This document shows, piece by piece, positions 37,986-47,482 of a stretch of 64,000 bases of DNA. Made by a program: the position numbers and the translations under genes. This DNA comes from Methanospirillum lacunae (GTDB lineage: Archaea > Halobacteriota > Methanomicrobia > Methanomicrobiales > Methanospirillaceae). Position 1 is the stretch's first letter. The number at the start of each line of letters is the position of its first letter. Location: the NCBI RefSeq assembly GCF_046195335.1, contig NZ_CP176093.1; one strand, given 5' to 3'. The notes beneath the pieces are model-generated. The model was not told the DNA's origin. It saw only the letters and a program-made list of their open reading frames with translations, and did no database searches.

Positions 37986-39317
37986 TCAGGTTACCACTAT
38001 TGAAGATGCTGCACTCCTTACATTAGATGAAATTGTATCAGAATTTTTTGACTCTGTCCTGATGAAATATTTGCCTGGAATAGTATCGGCTGTATCCCAG
38101 ATTACAGATATCTTCCCAGTTTCGTTTAGCCGTACCAGTCCGTATGAGGCTGTACCCTGATAGACCGGATCAACAGGAATCAGAGATTTAAGTGAGATTT
38201 CACCCCCTTCACCAGAAGGAACATAAGATCCAATCTCATACGGTCCGGTTGGGTTATCTCTCATGATATCAGTCTGGTTCCTTGCAAAAAACGGAATAAT
38301 CGGGTTTTCTAAAACTGTTCCGGTTTCAGGAATAACAACCCAAATATAAACATCCTCACCAGATTTACCTGAAATCGTAGATCTGAACAATTCACCGGTC
38401 TTTACAGAGGTGGGAGTTGTACTAACTGTAAGAAGATCTGATGGTTCACCGAGACGAGATGTAGTAAGTAATGCCTGAGTCTGGTTATAATAATCAATTA
38501 ATGGCCTATTCAGGAGTGAATACTTCTCATCACTCATGGAATCCTGTGATGATGGTATATCAGTTATGGTTGAATGTACAACAGTTGATGATTCTGTATG
38601 AGACACATTATCGTTAGTCTGTGTCGAAGTAACAGAAGGCGATATTGCAGATTCCCGCGTCTGAACAATAGTACCTGTATTCATGGAAGCTGTTGCCTGT
38701 CCCTTATTAACAGTAATAAAGTTCTTCTCTTCTTTTGAACTTGTACTTCCTTCTTTCTTGATAGAGAGAGATACCGAATATATTCCAGGCATTGTATAGA
38801 TATGAACCGGGCTTTGTTCTGAAGCAGAATTCCCATCACCAAAATCCCAGTACCATGTCGTCGGATTTCCCTCTGAAAGATCAGTAAACTGGATCTGAAC
38901 TGGAGCAGTTCCTGAACGTTTATTTACCTTAAAGTCTGCCATAAAGGATGGATTCATACCAGAAATCGTAGGCATCGGTGAGAAGAAAGGATTTGTCAAC
39001 ACCTGGATGGAATCTGGAAATGTCCTGGTATCAGTACCTGCCTCATCAGAAACGGTCATTGAAACAGTGTATACTCCAGGCTGAAGATAGGTGTGCATGA
39101 TCTGCCTACCTTCTCCAATGAAACCATCACCAAAATCCCACCGCCAGTCAATAGGGCTTCCTGGAGTCGTATCAATAAAAAAAACTGTCAGCGGTACCTG
39201 TCCCTGAACAGGATTCATCTCAAACTGAGCATGTATTGCAGAAACCTCCCCTCCGATACTGATCAGGACAACAAATATGATAATGAACAATCCTCCCCAA
39301 TTGTAATTTCTGTTCAT
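37986..39317 (-). CDS. Secreted protein with two PKD domains
   Basis: I chose the ATG at 39317 (GGTGG 7-8 bases upstream) over 39329. The protein of about 443 aa begins with a signal peptide (GLFIIIFVVLISIGGEVSA). Two PKD domains follow (about 25-105 and 125-205), each with the W-x-W-D-F-G-D-G hallmark (WRWDFGDGFIGEG, WYWDFGDGNSASE) and an H-x-Y ending. A Ser/Thr-rich linker leads to a C-terminal beta domain of about 150 residues (TGELFRSTISGKSGEDVYIWV). PKD domains are adhesive, Ig-like units of surface layers and extracellular proteins. No clear C-terminal anchor is visible. It converges with ComDE and diverges from the following surface-protein operon. Confidence 0.88.
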   Translation of the reverse strand: MNRNYNWGGLFIIIFVVLISIGGEVSAIHAQFEMNPVQGQVPLTVFFIDTTPGSPIDWRWDFGDGFIGEGRQIMHTYLQPGVYTVSMTVSDEAGTDTRTFPDSIQVLTNPFFSPMPTISGMNPSFMADFKVNKRSGTAPVQIQFTDLSEGNPTTWYWDFGDGNSASEQSPVHIYTMPGIYSVSLSIKKEGSTSSKEEKNFITVNKGQATASMNTGTIVQTRESAISPSVTSTQTNDNVSHTESSTVVHSTITDIPSSQDSMSDEKYSLLNRPLIDYYNQTQALLTTSRLGEPSDLLTVSTTPTSVKTGELFRSTISGKSGEDVYIWVVIPETGTVLENPIIPFFARNQTDIMRDNPTGPYEIGSYVPSGEGGEISLKSLIPVDPVYQGTASYGLVRLNETGKISVIWDTADTIPGKYFIRTESKNSDTISSNVRSAASSIVVT

Positions 39318-39542
39318 CAAAACCACCATCCATGAAGATATGTGAGTAGTATTTTGTTAACTATTTATACCTATCTTATATCAAATCAAAAAAGATCACA
39401 ATATTGATGCCAATTTATAAAATACCATTAATAATTAAAGATTAATTCAAAAATTAACAAAACCAGATTTCTTGTTTCAGTGGTCGCTATTGTTAAATAC
39501 TCATCTGCGTATATCCCCTCCTCACACAAAAAGGGAGGAAGC

Positions 39543-40928
39543 ATGACAGCAGGATGTATCAGAAAACTAATACAGGTAATAGGAGTTTTTCTCATTTTTA
39601 TTACCGGATCGGCTCTGGCATATACAGAAGATATCAATTCACTGCCTTTGGATCATAATAGCATATCTGATACGACTACATCACTCTCCATATCGCAGTC
39701 AAGTAGTTCAATATCAGGTATCTCTTCCAGTAAAGTTGTCTCATATACACCATCTGGTGAAAATGCTGCCCAGACCAGTTCATTGGTACCTCAAAATATT
39801 CAGGAGAAACCACCAGAGCGGTGGCTACAGGATACAAAAACGGGAATGTTTTACGATCCAGTCTCACGAACTTACTGGAGATACGATCCTGTCATCAGAA
39901 AATTCACCAATAAAGAGAAAGGATGGTACTTGATCACACGCTTTTCAGAAAGTCAACCCGGACGCATCATCGGCCAGTATTATTACGATCCACATTCTGT
40001 CAACCTCATTGACATTGACACCGGAGAGTCCATCAATCCCAGTACCATGGAGATCATACAGCCAACACAGACAGCATCTCCCTCAAGAACAGTGAAACCC
40101 ACCCAGACGCAGACTCCTGTTCCTCAAGTCACTAATAAGGCAGAGGGCGGTGATACACCTTCCAAATTAGGAACTGATGGAACCTGCCTGGTCACGTGTC
40201 AGGATTGTCCTCAAGGGTACTGTAATGACTGTAATCATAATCAGGTCTGCGACGAGGTAGAAGCAACATCCGGGAGCGGTACCACAGGGGGACAGAGCGA
40301 GAACCCTCAGGGATTGGTTCAGCCTATTGCAAAAGTGACCAGTCAGCAGGGAGGACAGAGTGAAACACCCCAGGTCATTCCTCAGCCGACGCAGACTCCT
40401 GCTTCGCAGGGAGGATTAAGTGAGACAGCTCAGGCTCCGATTCTTGCTATGAAGATGGGGTTAACATGGACAAACGAAAACACCGATACCGTTACAAACA
40501 ACCCCACGTCTCCAACTGCGATTCCTTTTGAAACTGATGTTCAAATATTATCTATCTCCACGTATCACTGGAATAATGGACAAGGTGTGCCGGTTCCCGG
40601 AACGATCGGGTTGAAGAGTTCTGATGGAACTATTTTCGGACCATGGAAGGCAACCGGTGAAAACGGACAAGGAGGAGTGCCTAATGCAAGATGGACTGCT
40701 GTTCCTGACAATTCAGATGGAGCCGGACAGATTTTAAAGAAAGGAACCTACACGATCATAGATTCAGATAAGTCAACCTGGTCAGTTAATGAAAAATCAA
40801 AGAATCAGGGATTTTGTACAGTACAATACATAAGCGCTTCAGAAATAAATCCTGTAACAAATATCTCTGTTTCATCAGTCAAACATCCTGATATAGAAAA
40901 TATTAAACTCGGAGATTTGACATCATGA
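39543..40928 (+). CDS. Secreted protein with WxxD-YYYD repeat-like domain and compact cysteine motif
   Basis: I chose the ATG at 39543 because GGGAGG precedes it by about 7 bases and a clean signal peptide follows (MTAGCIRKLIQVIGVFLIFI). A 461-aa protein. After a Ser-rich spacer comes a domain containing PERWLQDTKTGMFYDPVSRT and GQYYYDP (about 80-165). Then a Pro/Thr/Gln-rich linker surrounds a six-cysteine motif (CLVTCQDCPQGYCNDCNHNQ, followed by VCDEVE), and a C-terminal domain of about 140 residues. The first domain and cysteine motif also occur in the gene at 45369-46175. The family is unknown to me; the Asp-rich end of the motif (D-x-N-x-D-x-x-C-D-like) may bind calcium. It shares an ATGA overlap with the next gene. 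Confidence 0.8.
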   Translation: MTAGCIRKLIQVIGVFLIFITGSALAYTEDINSLPLDHNSISDTTTSLSISQSSSSISGISSSKVVSYTPSGENAAQTSSLVPQNIQEKPPERWLQDTKTGMFYDPVSRTYWRYDPVIRKFTNKEKGWYLITRFSESQPGRIIGQYYYDPHSVNLIDIDTGESINPSTMEIIQPTQTASPSRTVKPTQTQTPVPQVTNKAEGGDTPSKLGTDGTCLVTCQDCPQGYCNDCNHNQVCDEVEATSGSGTTGGQSENPQGLVQPIAKVTSQQGGQSETPQVIPQPTQTPASQGGLSETAQAPILAMKMGLTWTNENTDTVTNNPTSPTAIPFETDVQILSISTYHWNNGQGVPVPGTIGLKSSDGTIFGPWKATGENGQGGVPNARWTAVPDNSDGAGQILKKGTYTIIDSDKSTWSVNEKSKNQGFCTVQYISASEINPVTNISVSSVKHPDIENIKLGDLTS

Positions 40929-43900
40929 ACATCTTTTTTCGGTTTTCCGGAACAAAATTAATACCGAAAATCGTAACGATTTTTTTTATCTTTTGCATTT
41001 TCTGCCTTATCTCTCCGGTTTCAGGCATTGGGAGTGTAACTACTGCCGGAGATGAGATCATGAAAACAAGTCAACTTCGAAACCTTACCGGAGGAGATGG
41101 AGATGGTATTCGGGTTGGTGTCATTTCAAACGGAGTAAAACATATTGAAGATGCCCAGAAGACTGGAGATCTCCCTCCAGAAGTTCATATCATTAAAAAA
41201 GGAAAGATGGATGAAGGGACAGCAATGCTTGAGATTATCCATGATATTGCCCCAAATGCTACACTTTATTACGCAGATTCCGGGGACAATGATCTCAGTT
41301 TTTCAGAGGCTATAGACAGCCTTGTAGCTGTAGGCAGTAACATTATTGTTGATGATGTCGGTCTTCTTGAGATTCCGTACTTCGAAGACGGGCGAAGTGC
41401 TGCACATCTTAAAGAAATTCTTATTCAACACCCTGATCTTCTCTACGTATCTGCGGCCGGAAACAATGGACAACTCCATTATCAGGGAATGTTTACCGAT
41501 GCTGGTGGAGGGTTTAACTCATTTAATGGATCACCCGGAATTCCGATTGATATCAAGTCTGGAGGATTTTTCGGAACTATCCTTGAATGGGATGACTCCT
41601 ATGAGCAGCGTGAAAATCCATATAGTCTGTATCTATATGACCGGCAGACAGGAGAAGAAATAGCGGTAAGTGAACGTACAGAAAGCGGAGAAAAACGCTC
41701 ACTTGAAAAGTTATATTATCAGTACATCGGGGACAAACCATTAAATGCCGAGATAAGGGTGAAAAAGGCAGATGAGGCAGAACCCAAACTTCTGGAACTT
41801 ATCCTGAAGACTGATAAAAACCTTGTATCTATTCCAGAAGAATACATGGTCTCTTCAGACTCAATAATCGGACAGGCAGCTATTGACGATGTGATATCAG
41901 TCGCAGCGGTTCCTGCCATTATGACACCAACCATAGAAAAATTTTCTTCCCAGGGTGAAGTTACCATCGCTCACCCATCATCTGAAGAGCGTAAAAAACC
42001 AGATATTACCGGAATTAACTCAGTAGATGTATCAGGAGCAGGAGGATTTTCAACACCCTTTACAGGTACAAGCGCAGCTGCTCCTCATATTGCCGGTCTT
42101 CTTGCCCTGGAATGGAGTCTCTTTCCCAAGACATCAGGTAAAGATATAAAAGAGGCCATGTTTGAGACAGCAACACCATTCGGACAGAAGGGATGGAATC
42201 CAGTGTACGGTTATGGCCTCCCTGACGCATTGAAGATGTATGACTATCTACTGAATGCCTCAATAACTGGTAATCAGACTCCAACAACTACTCCTTCATC
42301 AACTGTCACAGAATCTCCGTCTCCCACCCCTACACCAACAGAGGAGGAAGGAGCACCATTGGTAATCACGCATTCGGTTGAGATAACGAATCCCGGAGAT
42401 TATTCACTTGGATCAGATATTCTTGATTCTTCAGGGACAATTATTAGAATCTCCTCATCAGATGTTACACTTGATGGATTCGGACACCAGATTGAAGGAT
42501 TTGCAGTACAGTTCGGACTTGATACTCCTCCCATGCAACAGGGAATTGTGATAGAATCACCGGATAAGAGCAGGCTCAAAAATATCACAATTAGAAACCT
42601 TGCTGTGATGGGAACCTACCTGGGGATTGAAGCCAGGAATACAGACGCCCTCGTGATAGATACCTGTCGTCTTCCTTACAACTCAATCGGAATGATCCTT
42701 TCGGGTGTAACACAGGCAGAGATCAGGAAGAGTTCAATGAACGGGAATGCCCAGTATGGTATTATATTAGAAGGAGGAACCACAGACTCAGTCCTAAGTT
42801 CAAACGAATTGAAGAAGAACCTTGTCGGAATGGTTCTTGACGGTGTTATGGGAAATAGAATCACCGGGAACTCAGTAATCCTGAGTCATCAGGAAGGAAT
42901 CCTGCTCAGGGGAGGCTCCACAACAAATACTATCGAGAAGAATACCTGTTCGGGGAACGGAAATGGAGGTATTGTTCTGAAATCTTCTCTGAAGAATTCG
43001 ATCCTAAACAACACCTGTGAGCAGAACTCTCCACCCGGGATTTACCTGGAAGAGAGTTCTGAAAACATCATATCAGAAAATAACCTGACAGGAAATCTCA
43101 GAGGGATTAATCTCTATTACTCAGACACGAATACGATAACCGGTAATTCTATTTTCATGAACAAGATCACAGGGATCATGTTCCAGCCATCAGGGCGTAA
43201 TATCATCAGTCAGAACAAGATTGTGGGAAATAATGGTGAAGGCATCCTCATTTCAGGCAGTGTCACACCTGAAAAAGTAAACCTAATCTCTGATAATTAT
43301 CTTGAGAATGAAAATAATGTAAATATCCAGGAGGGTGGCAAGCCAAACTATGCATGGAACGGGAAAAAATCCGAAGGATCAAACATAGTTGGAGGACCTT
43401 ATTTAGGAGGGAATGTCTGGGCATCATCTGATGGAAAGGGATATTCACAGACCTGTTCCGATATTGACGGAGACGGGTTGTGTGATGCTGCTTATGTTGT
43501 TTTACCCGATATTATAGATGAACTACCCCTAAAATATTCAGGGCCCTCCGTCACCCCTTCAGGCCCAATAAATACAGGAACCCAGACGAAACCTTTAAAC
43601 GTTGAGGATCTGGTTACCGAAGGACTTACCCTCTTTGGAAAAGGGAAATATGCAGAGACCGCAGTCATAATGGACAAGGCAATCGAAAAGAACCCGACAA
43701 ACTTCCTGGCATGGAGACTAAAAGTTCTTTCCCTTTCCAAAATGAAGATGGGTGATGAAGCCATAGCAACAATAAACAAGGCTTTGAATCTTTACCCAGA
43801 TTCAATCATTCTATGGTACACCCTTGGCGACATCTACCTCCTTGATCTTACCGAATATGATAAGGCAATTCAGGCATATCAGAAAGCACTTACCATCGAT

Positions 43901-44305
43901 AAAAATGATACGCATAGTCTGGTAAACCTTGCATTTGCAATCGATAAAACTGGTAGAAGTAATGAAGCACTAGAACTCTACCTACAGGCTGTCACCATCA
44001 ATCCCTCACTCACAGATGCATGGGTAAAGGCAGGAAATATTGAGACACGCGCAAATCATTTCAACCAGGCCATTTTGTATTACGACAAAGCATTGAAATT
44101 GGATCCTGGAAATGCATTCACCTGGAACAACAAAGGATATGCCCTTTCCTTATCAGGAGACTATCAAGGAGCGGTTCAGGCATACCAAAATGCCATTCAG
44201 ATTGATAATTCATATGAAGTTGCATGGACAAATCTTGGTAATGCATATGATGCGCTTGGAATGAAAAACGAGGCGAATGATGCCTTTTCACATACAAGAG
44301 TCTGA
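40925..44305 (+). CDS. Secreted subtilase-like protein with beta-helix and TPR domains
   Basis: A 1126-aa exported protein (signal peptide about 15-38). Residues 50-440 are an S8/S53-like serine peptidase fold: GVISNGVKHIE at the first catalytic position, DEGTAMLEIIHDIAP at the second, AAGNNG for the oxyanion Asn and GTSAAAPHIAGLLALE with the Ser. The first motif has Asn where many relatives have Asp, so activity is uncertain. After a Pro/Thr linker, about 480-850 forms a right-handed beta-helix of NosD/CASH repeats (many N-x-I-x-x-N and GI/GV turns), which usually binds polysaccharide. Residues 890-1126 hold five or six TPR units. This mix suggests a cell-surface processing or scaffold protein. 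Its start overlaps the upstream gene by four bases. Confidence 0.88.
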   Translation: MNIFFRFSGTKLIPKIVTIFFIFCIFCLISPVSGIGSVTTAGDEIMKTSQLRNLTGGDGDGIRVGVISNGVKHIEDAQKTGDLPPEVHIIKKGKMDEGTAMLEIIHDIAPNATLYYADSGDNDLSFSEAIDSLVAVGSNIIVDDVGLLEIPYFEDGRSAAHLKEILIQHPDLLYVSAAGNNGQLHYQGMFTDAGGGFNSFNGSPGIPIDIKSGGFFGTILEWDDSYEQRENPYSLYLYDRQTGEEIAVSERTESGEKRSLEKLYYQYIGDKPLNAEIRVKKADEAEPKLLELILKTDKNLVSIPEEYMVSSDSIIGQAAIDDVISVAAVPAIMTPTIEKFSSQGEVTIAHPSSEERKKPDITGINSVDVSGAGGFSTPFTGTSAAAPHIAGLLALEWSLFPKTSGKDIKEAMFETATPFGQKGWNPVYGYGLPDALKMYDYLLNASITGNQTPTTTPSSTVTESPSPTPTPTEEEGAPLVITHSVEITNPGDYSLGSDILDSSGTIIRISSSDVTLDGFGHQIEGFAVQFGLDTPPMQQGIVIESPDKSRLKNITIRNLAVMGTYLGIEARNTDALVIDTCRLPYNSIGMILSGVTQAEIRKSSMNGNAQYGIILEGGTTDSVLSSNELKKNLVGMVLDGVMGNRITGNSVILSHQEGILLRGGSTTNTIEKNTCSGNGNGGIVLKSSLKNSILNNTCEQNSPPGIYLEESSENIISENNLTGNLRGINLYYSDTNTITGNSIFMNKITGIMFQPSGRNIISQNKIVGNNGEGILISGSVTPEKVNLISDNYLENENNVNIQEGGKPNYAWNGKKSEGSNIVGGPYLGGNVWASSDGKGYSQTCSDIDGDGLCDAAYVVLPDIIDELPLKYSGPSVTPSGPINTGTQTKPLNVEDLVTEGLTLFGKGKYAETAVIMDKAIEKNPTNFLAWRLKVLSLSKMKMGDEAIATINKALNLYPDSIILWYTLGDIYLLDLTEYDKAIQAYQKALTIDKNDTHSLVNLAFAIDKTGRSNEALELYLQAVTINPSLTDAWVKAGNIETRANHFNQAILYYDKALKLDPGNAFTWNNKGYALSLSGDYQGAVQAYQNAIQIDNSYEVAWTNLGNAYDALGMKNEANDAFSHTRV

Positions 44306-44321
44306 TCATCAGACACATACA

Positions 44322-44331
44322 TTTTTATATA
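44322..44331 (+). promoter_or_regulatory. TATA-like box for the 44351 gene
   Basis: tttttatata lies about 24 bases before the ATG at 44351, so the transcript should begin at or very near the start codon (leaderless). Visual match to the archaeal TATA consensus only. Confidence 0.5.
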
Positions 44332-44350
44332 CATACTGATATTAACGGGT

Positions 44351-45067
44351 ATGAAACGGTTGTGGGTATGTTTAGGAATTGCGATGATATTCATCGTATT
44401 GACTGCCAGTGGAGCATCTGCCGCATGGTGGTCACAGCAGGACAGTTATCAGTCATCATCTGGATGCGACTGGAACTTCTGGGGAGGAGGATGTTACCAG
44501 CAGCAGAGTGAATCCCATTCGTCTTCATCAGGAGGGGGGTGGGGTCCGAACTGGTTTGGAGGTGCATATTCGAATTATTTTAGTTCATACACACGGTCAA
44601 ATTTCTGGACTGGCTGGTGGGCTAATGGCACCCAAATCGCTGATGTTTCCGGAGTATGGAAGACAGATCTGCTTGGAAACCTGACAGTTCGCCTAACTGG
44701 TGATGACATCATCCGTGCATCATACAAGGTGAAAGATAACAACGGATACATGCAGGGTAATTTCTCATCCAACAGTTCACCGGTTATGGATGGATTCTGG
44801 TGGGAGGCACCTGAATACAGACCACCATACCAGGCAGGTGCTGTTCAGATTACATTCGAAAACAGCACTGCTTTGACGGGTATCTTTGCATATGCTGACG
44901 GAACCTGGGGACCGTTCACCGGAACTAAAGTCAGAGCAAACCTGACTACTGAAGAGGATGATGTTCTCAAGGATATGCCACAGCTTGAATGGACCATTGA
45001 TACCAGCCAGATCTCTGATAAGCGGGTGACTAATCCGGTTGACACCAACCCAATCAAAACCACCTAA
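44351..45067 (+). CDS. Secreted Trp/Ser/Gly-rich protein of unknown function
   Basis: A 238-aa protein with a signal peptide (residues 1-24, ending SGASAA). The first 100 residues are rich in Trp, Ser, Gly, Gln and Tyr (for example CDWNFWGGGC and GGGWGPNWFGG), a low-complexity segment that may be sticky. The C-terminal half (about 100-205) has a regular strand pattern: DVSGVWKTDLLGNLTVRLTG and YADGTWGPFTG. This resembles small lipocalin-like or secreted beta-barrel proteins. There is no enzyme motif. It has its own promoter and is probably monocistronic, ending with a T-run at 45072-45077. Confidence 0.78.
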   Translation: MKRLWVCLGIAMIFIVLTASGASAAWWSQQDSYQSSSGCDWNFWGGGCYQQQSESHSSSSGGGWGPNWFGGAYSNYFSSYTRSNFWTGWWANGTQIADVSGVWKTDLLGNLTVRLTGDDIIRASYKVKDNNGYMQGNFSSNSSPVMDGFWWEAPEYRPPYQAGAVQITFENSTALTGIFAYADGTWGPFTGTKVRANLTTEEDDVLKDMPQLEWTIDTSQISDKRVTNPVDTNPIKTT

Positions 45068-45368
45068 ATTCTTTTTTACAGATCAGATATTATATCAGCT
45101 CTATCAAAATCATTGTTAAAATCCATATTTTAAAGACTACTATACTCAACGCCATAGTAAATTATGAATGAAACTCCCTTATTCAAACATAAAGGGTTTC
45201 AGGATTAAATAGGTGCTAAATTAGAGATATTAAAAATTTGAGTTTCTGTCGCTGAGTATAGCAAGAATTAAACTGGTAAATAGCGCAGTATAGAAACCAG
45301 TTTTCTGATTAAATAGTTTTTACAAGATTAAGAAAACAAACGATATCAAATTGAATAAAATGAGAAAT
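45068..45368. other. Intergenic region between convergent surface-protein genes
   Basis: A T-run just after the stop (about 45070-45077) is a probable transcript end. The rest is AT-rich, without a supportable gene or RNA. Confidence 0.4.
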
Positions 45369-46175
45369 TCAAATATCTTTCTTATACAGAATCCCTGACT
45401 GTGCTGCCTCGCTGATGCCTCCGGTTGGAGTTGGTGTGGGTGTTGCTTTCTCACTCTCATCACAGATTCCATTCTTGTTACAATCCCTGCACAACCCATC
45501 TGGACATTCTGAGCATGGCACGAGACAGGGATCAGCTGCCTGGCTTTGACTGCTTTCAGAAGTGCCAGGTTCCGGACTCATGAATATCGTAGGAGATGGT
45601 GTCTGTTGCGGTTTACTAGTCGGCTTTGGAGTTATTGATGTCTGTAAAGTGGCAGGATCATAAACACCATTCTGGTTAATTGATATCTTTTCACCGGTTT
45701 TTATTGAATAAAAGACCACTTCAGCAGGATCATAGTAGTACTGCCGTAATAGTCGTGGGTTTACACCCGTTGTGTATTCACCGATAAGAAGCCAGCCTTT
45801 ATCAGGAGAATAAAATTTCTTCAGGATCCGGTCAAATACCCACGATGTTTTAGAGAGTGGATCATAGTACACTCCATCCCGAACTCCCGGTTGCCATTGT
45901 TCAGGGATCTCATTTTTTAGCGATCCAGACGACTGGGCAGAGGAAGATCCAACAGAAGAAGAATCAGATGTACCTGTTGAAACAATATGAGTACTCGTTG
46001 AGAGTGAGAGACTCGAACTTATTGCAGGGTCTGAAGTACTTGAAGCAACGAGGCCGGTCAGACCTGGAATATTGCTGAATGGAAATGCGGTCACAACCGC
46101 ACCAGCACAAATCAGGATGATGATGCCAGCAAGCATCATCACCATCTGTTTTTTTGTCATCAATGAACCCTCCAC
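45369..46175 (-). CDS. Secreted paralogue of the 39543 protein, ending in the same cysteine motif
   Basis: A 268-aa protein (an in-frame ATG five codons downstream may be the true start), with a signal or anchor helix (about 10-33, MMLAGIIILICAGAVVTAF). A Ser-rich spacer leads to IPEQWQPGVRDGVYYDPLSKTSW and RQYYYDPAEV. These match the domain in the protein at 39543, at about the same spacing. The cysteine motif follows (CLVPCSECPDGLCRDCNKNG, then ICDESE), and the protein ends soon afterwards. It thus lacks the extra C-terminal domain of its paralogue. The two genes face each other across the locus, suggesting a local duplication. Function unknown; probably cell-surface. Confidence 0.8.
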   Translation of the reverse strand: MEGSLMTKKQMVMMLAGIIILICAGAVVTAFPFSNIPGLTGLVASSTSDPAISSSLSLSTSTHIVSTGTSDSSSVGSSSAQSSGSLKNEIPEQWQPGVRDGVYYDPLSKTSWVFDRILKKFYSPDKGWLLIGEYTTGVNPRLLRQYYYDPAEVVFYSIKTGEKISINQNGVYDPATLQTSITPKPTSKPQQTPSPTIFMSPEPGTSESSQSQAADPCLVPCSECPDGLCRDCNKNGICDESEKATPTPTPTGGISEAAQSGILYKKDI

Positions 46176-46538
46176 AGATACGAATAGTGCATAATACCGG
46201 TGGATAGTATTTAGATGTTAGGTGAAGATGTCAGAGATTGGATGGAGTGACTCTTCATTCGTATTACCGAAATTCTCATTCAAATCGCCCTAAAAAAAGT
46301 CCAGAAGAATACACCATGCGCCACAAACAAAAAGAAGACTAAATATTCCGATTTATTATAAAATAATGCCCTGTGCAGCAGGATTATAAAAATATTCCCT
46401 TATTTTAATCAAATAGTAATTTAATGCCAGATTCTATTGAATTTGAATGGTAAAGAGGAGGAACCTTTATACGGTGCTGCAGGCAACAGAAAGATGTAGA
46501 TGAACTACCAGGTTCATTGAAAGTTCGAATAGAACGAG
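46176..46538. other. Intergenic region upstream of a possible small gene
   Basis: AT-rich DNA with a TATA-like box near 46381-46395 (aggattataaaaatat). A GAGGAGG run near 46457 is not followed by a usable frame. The leftward 81-codon frame here overlaps the small rightward frame and has no protein-like character. Confidence 0.3.
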
Positions 46539-46547
46539 ATGAATTTA

Positions 46548-46667
46548 ATGTCAAAGAAGAACATGAAGAATGAGTCTGGAGCAAAGAATACCCAGTCTCC
46601 GGTTTCAGAACAGCAGGACGCAAAGTCAGCTTCAAATGCACCCAGTGCATCTAAAAACAGGCGCTGA
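46548..46667 (+). CDS. Possible small basic protein (39 aa)
   Basis: Too short for most gene finders. The frame ATG 46548 to TGA 46667 (or from ATG 46539) encodes a 39-aa polar protein rich in Ser, Ala, Asn, Lys and Gln (MSKKNMKNESGAKN at the start, SKNRR at the end). It has no hydrophobic core and is probably disordered. The composition is protein-like rather than the usual noise of AT-rich DNA. No strong ribosome-binding site is visible. It might be a small nucleic-acid or protein-binding peptide. Low confidence. Confidence 0.35.
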   Translation: MSKKNMKNESGAKNTQSPVSEQQDAKSASNAPSASKNRR

Positions 46668-46833
46668 ACACCTGCAATAGTTTTCCACATTCACCAAATT
46701 TTTTTTTCACAATCCAATAACCTTCTTCTCTGTAAACCTTTATTCAGGCTTATCAAAACATAGAAGAAATTATAGGTTGAACCGTTCTCAAAAATAAAAC
46801 AAGATACGGTTATCACTTTCAATAAAATGAAGA

Positions 46834-47397
46834 TTATTTTGAAATAGGAATTGCCATCTGAATAGAGCCGGCAATCATTCCCAGAATATCAACACCGGCT
46901 TTGGCATCCTGCAATGATTTGTAAAAACCTGTTACTGTGATTACTTTTTTGTCAGTACTCATAATATAGATTCCAAGTGTTTTGTCTCCGCTTGTACCAT
47001 AAACCATCACCCCACCGTTGTTAAGAAACTGTGGTTGATCACCATAGATCTGAGAAATTTTGGCCCCAAGCATAAATTTATCAAGGTACTGACGTGAGGC
47101 AGCAGGGTCAAGAATATGACCTGCCTGATTATTGCTTATCACTATAGAAACTCGAGATCTGGAATCACTTGGGTTGAATACATTGGTTATGGGTCCAATT
47201 GGAGTATCATCCATACGAATAGAATTGCCAGGAGGAATTTTCAATGAATAAACCGTAGATGAAGTGCTATTAATTGGTGCTTCATTGACTGACACCTCTT
47301 TCCATCCTGTATAATCAATGGCTAATACGGGACATATGAGGAGAAACACAGCACAAAGGAGTACCAGGATTCCAGATAGTAATTTCATAATAAACAT
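46834..47397 (-). CDS. Secreted or membrane-associated protein of unknown function
   Basis: A 187-aa protein with a strong N-terminal signal (LLSGILVLLCAVFLLICPVLA). A second in-frame ATG lies three codons in. The mature domain of about 160 residues alternates strands and helices (SRSRVSIVISNN, DKTLGIYIMSTDKKVITVTGFY, DAKAGVDILGMIAGSIQ). This resembles small PsbP- or DUF-type surface domains in which a peptide, ion or lipid is bound, but I cannot name the family. No lipobox cysteine follows the signal in the expected place. It lies between the surface-protein cluster and ileS and seems to stand alone. Confidence 0.72.
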   Translation of the reverse strand: MFIMKLLSGILVLLCAVFLLICPVLAIDYTGWKEVSVNEAPINSTSSTVYSLKIPPGNSIRMDDTPIGPITNVFNPSDSRSRVSIVISNNQAGHILDPAASRQYLDKFMLGAKISQIYGDQPQFLNNGGVMVYGTSGDKTLGIYIMSTDKKVITVTGFYKSLQDAKAGVDILGMIAGSIQMAIPISK

Positions 47398-47482
47398 TCC
47401 GATACTTGTTATTCTTCAATCCAGGGTTTTACCTCTTTCCATATCCAGAGGAAAAACTCGTAACTCGAAAATATATTAATTA

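Noticed and set aside
46520..46550. tRNA-like GTTCGAAT segment
   Set aside because: No acceptor, D or anticodon arm can be formed around it.
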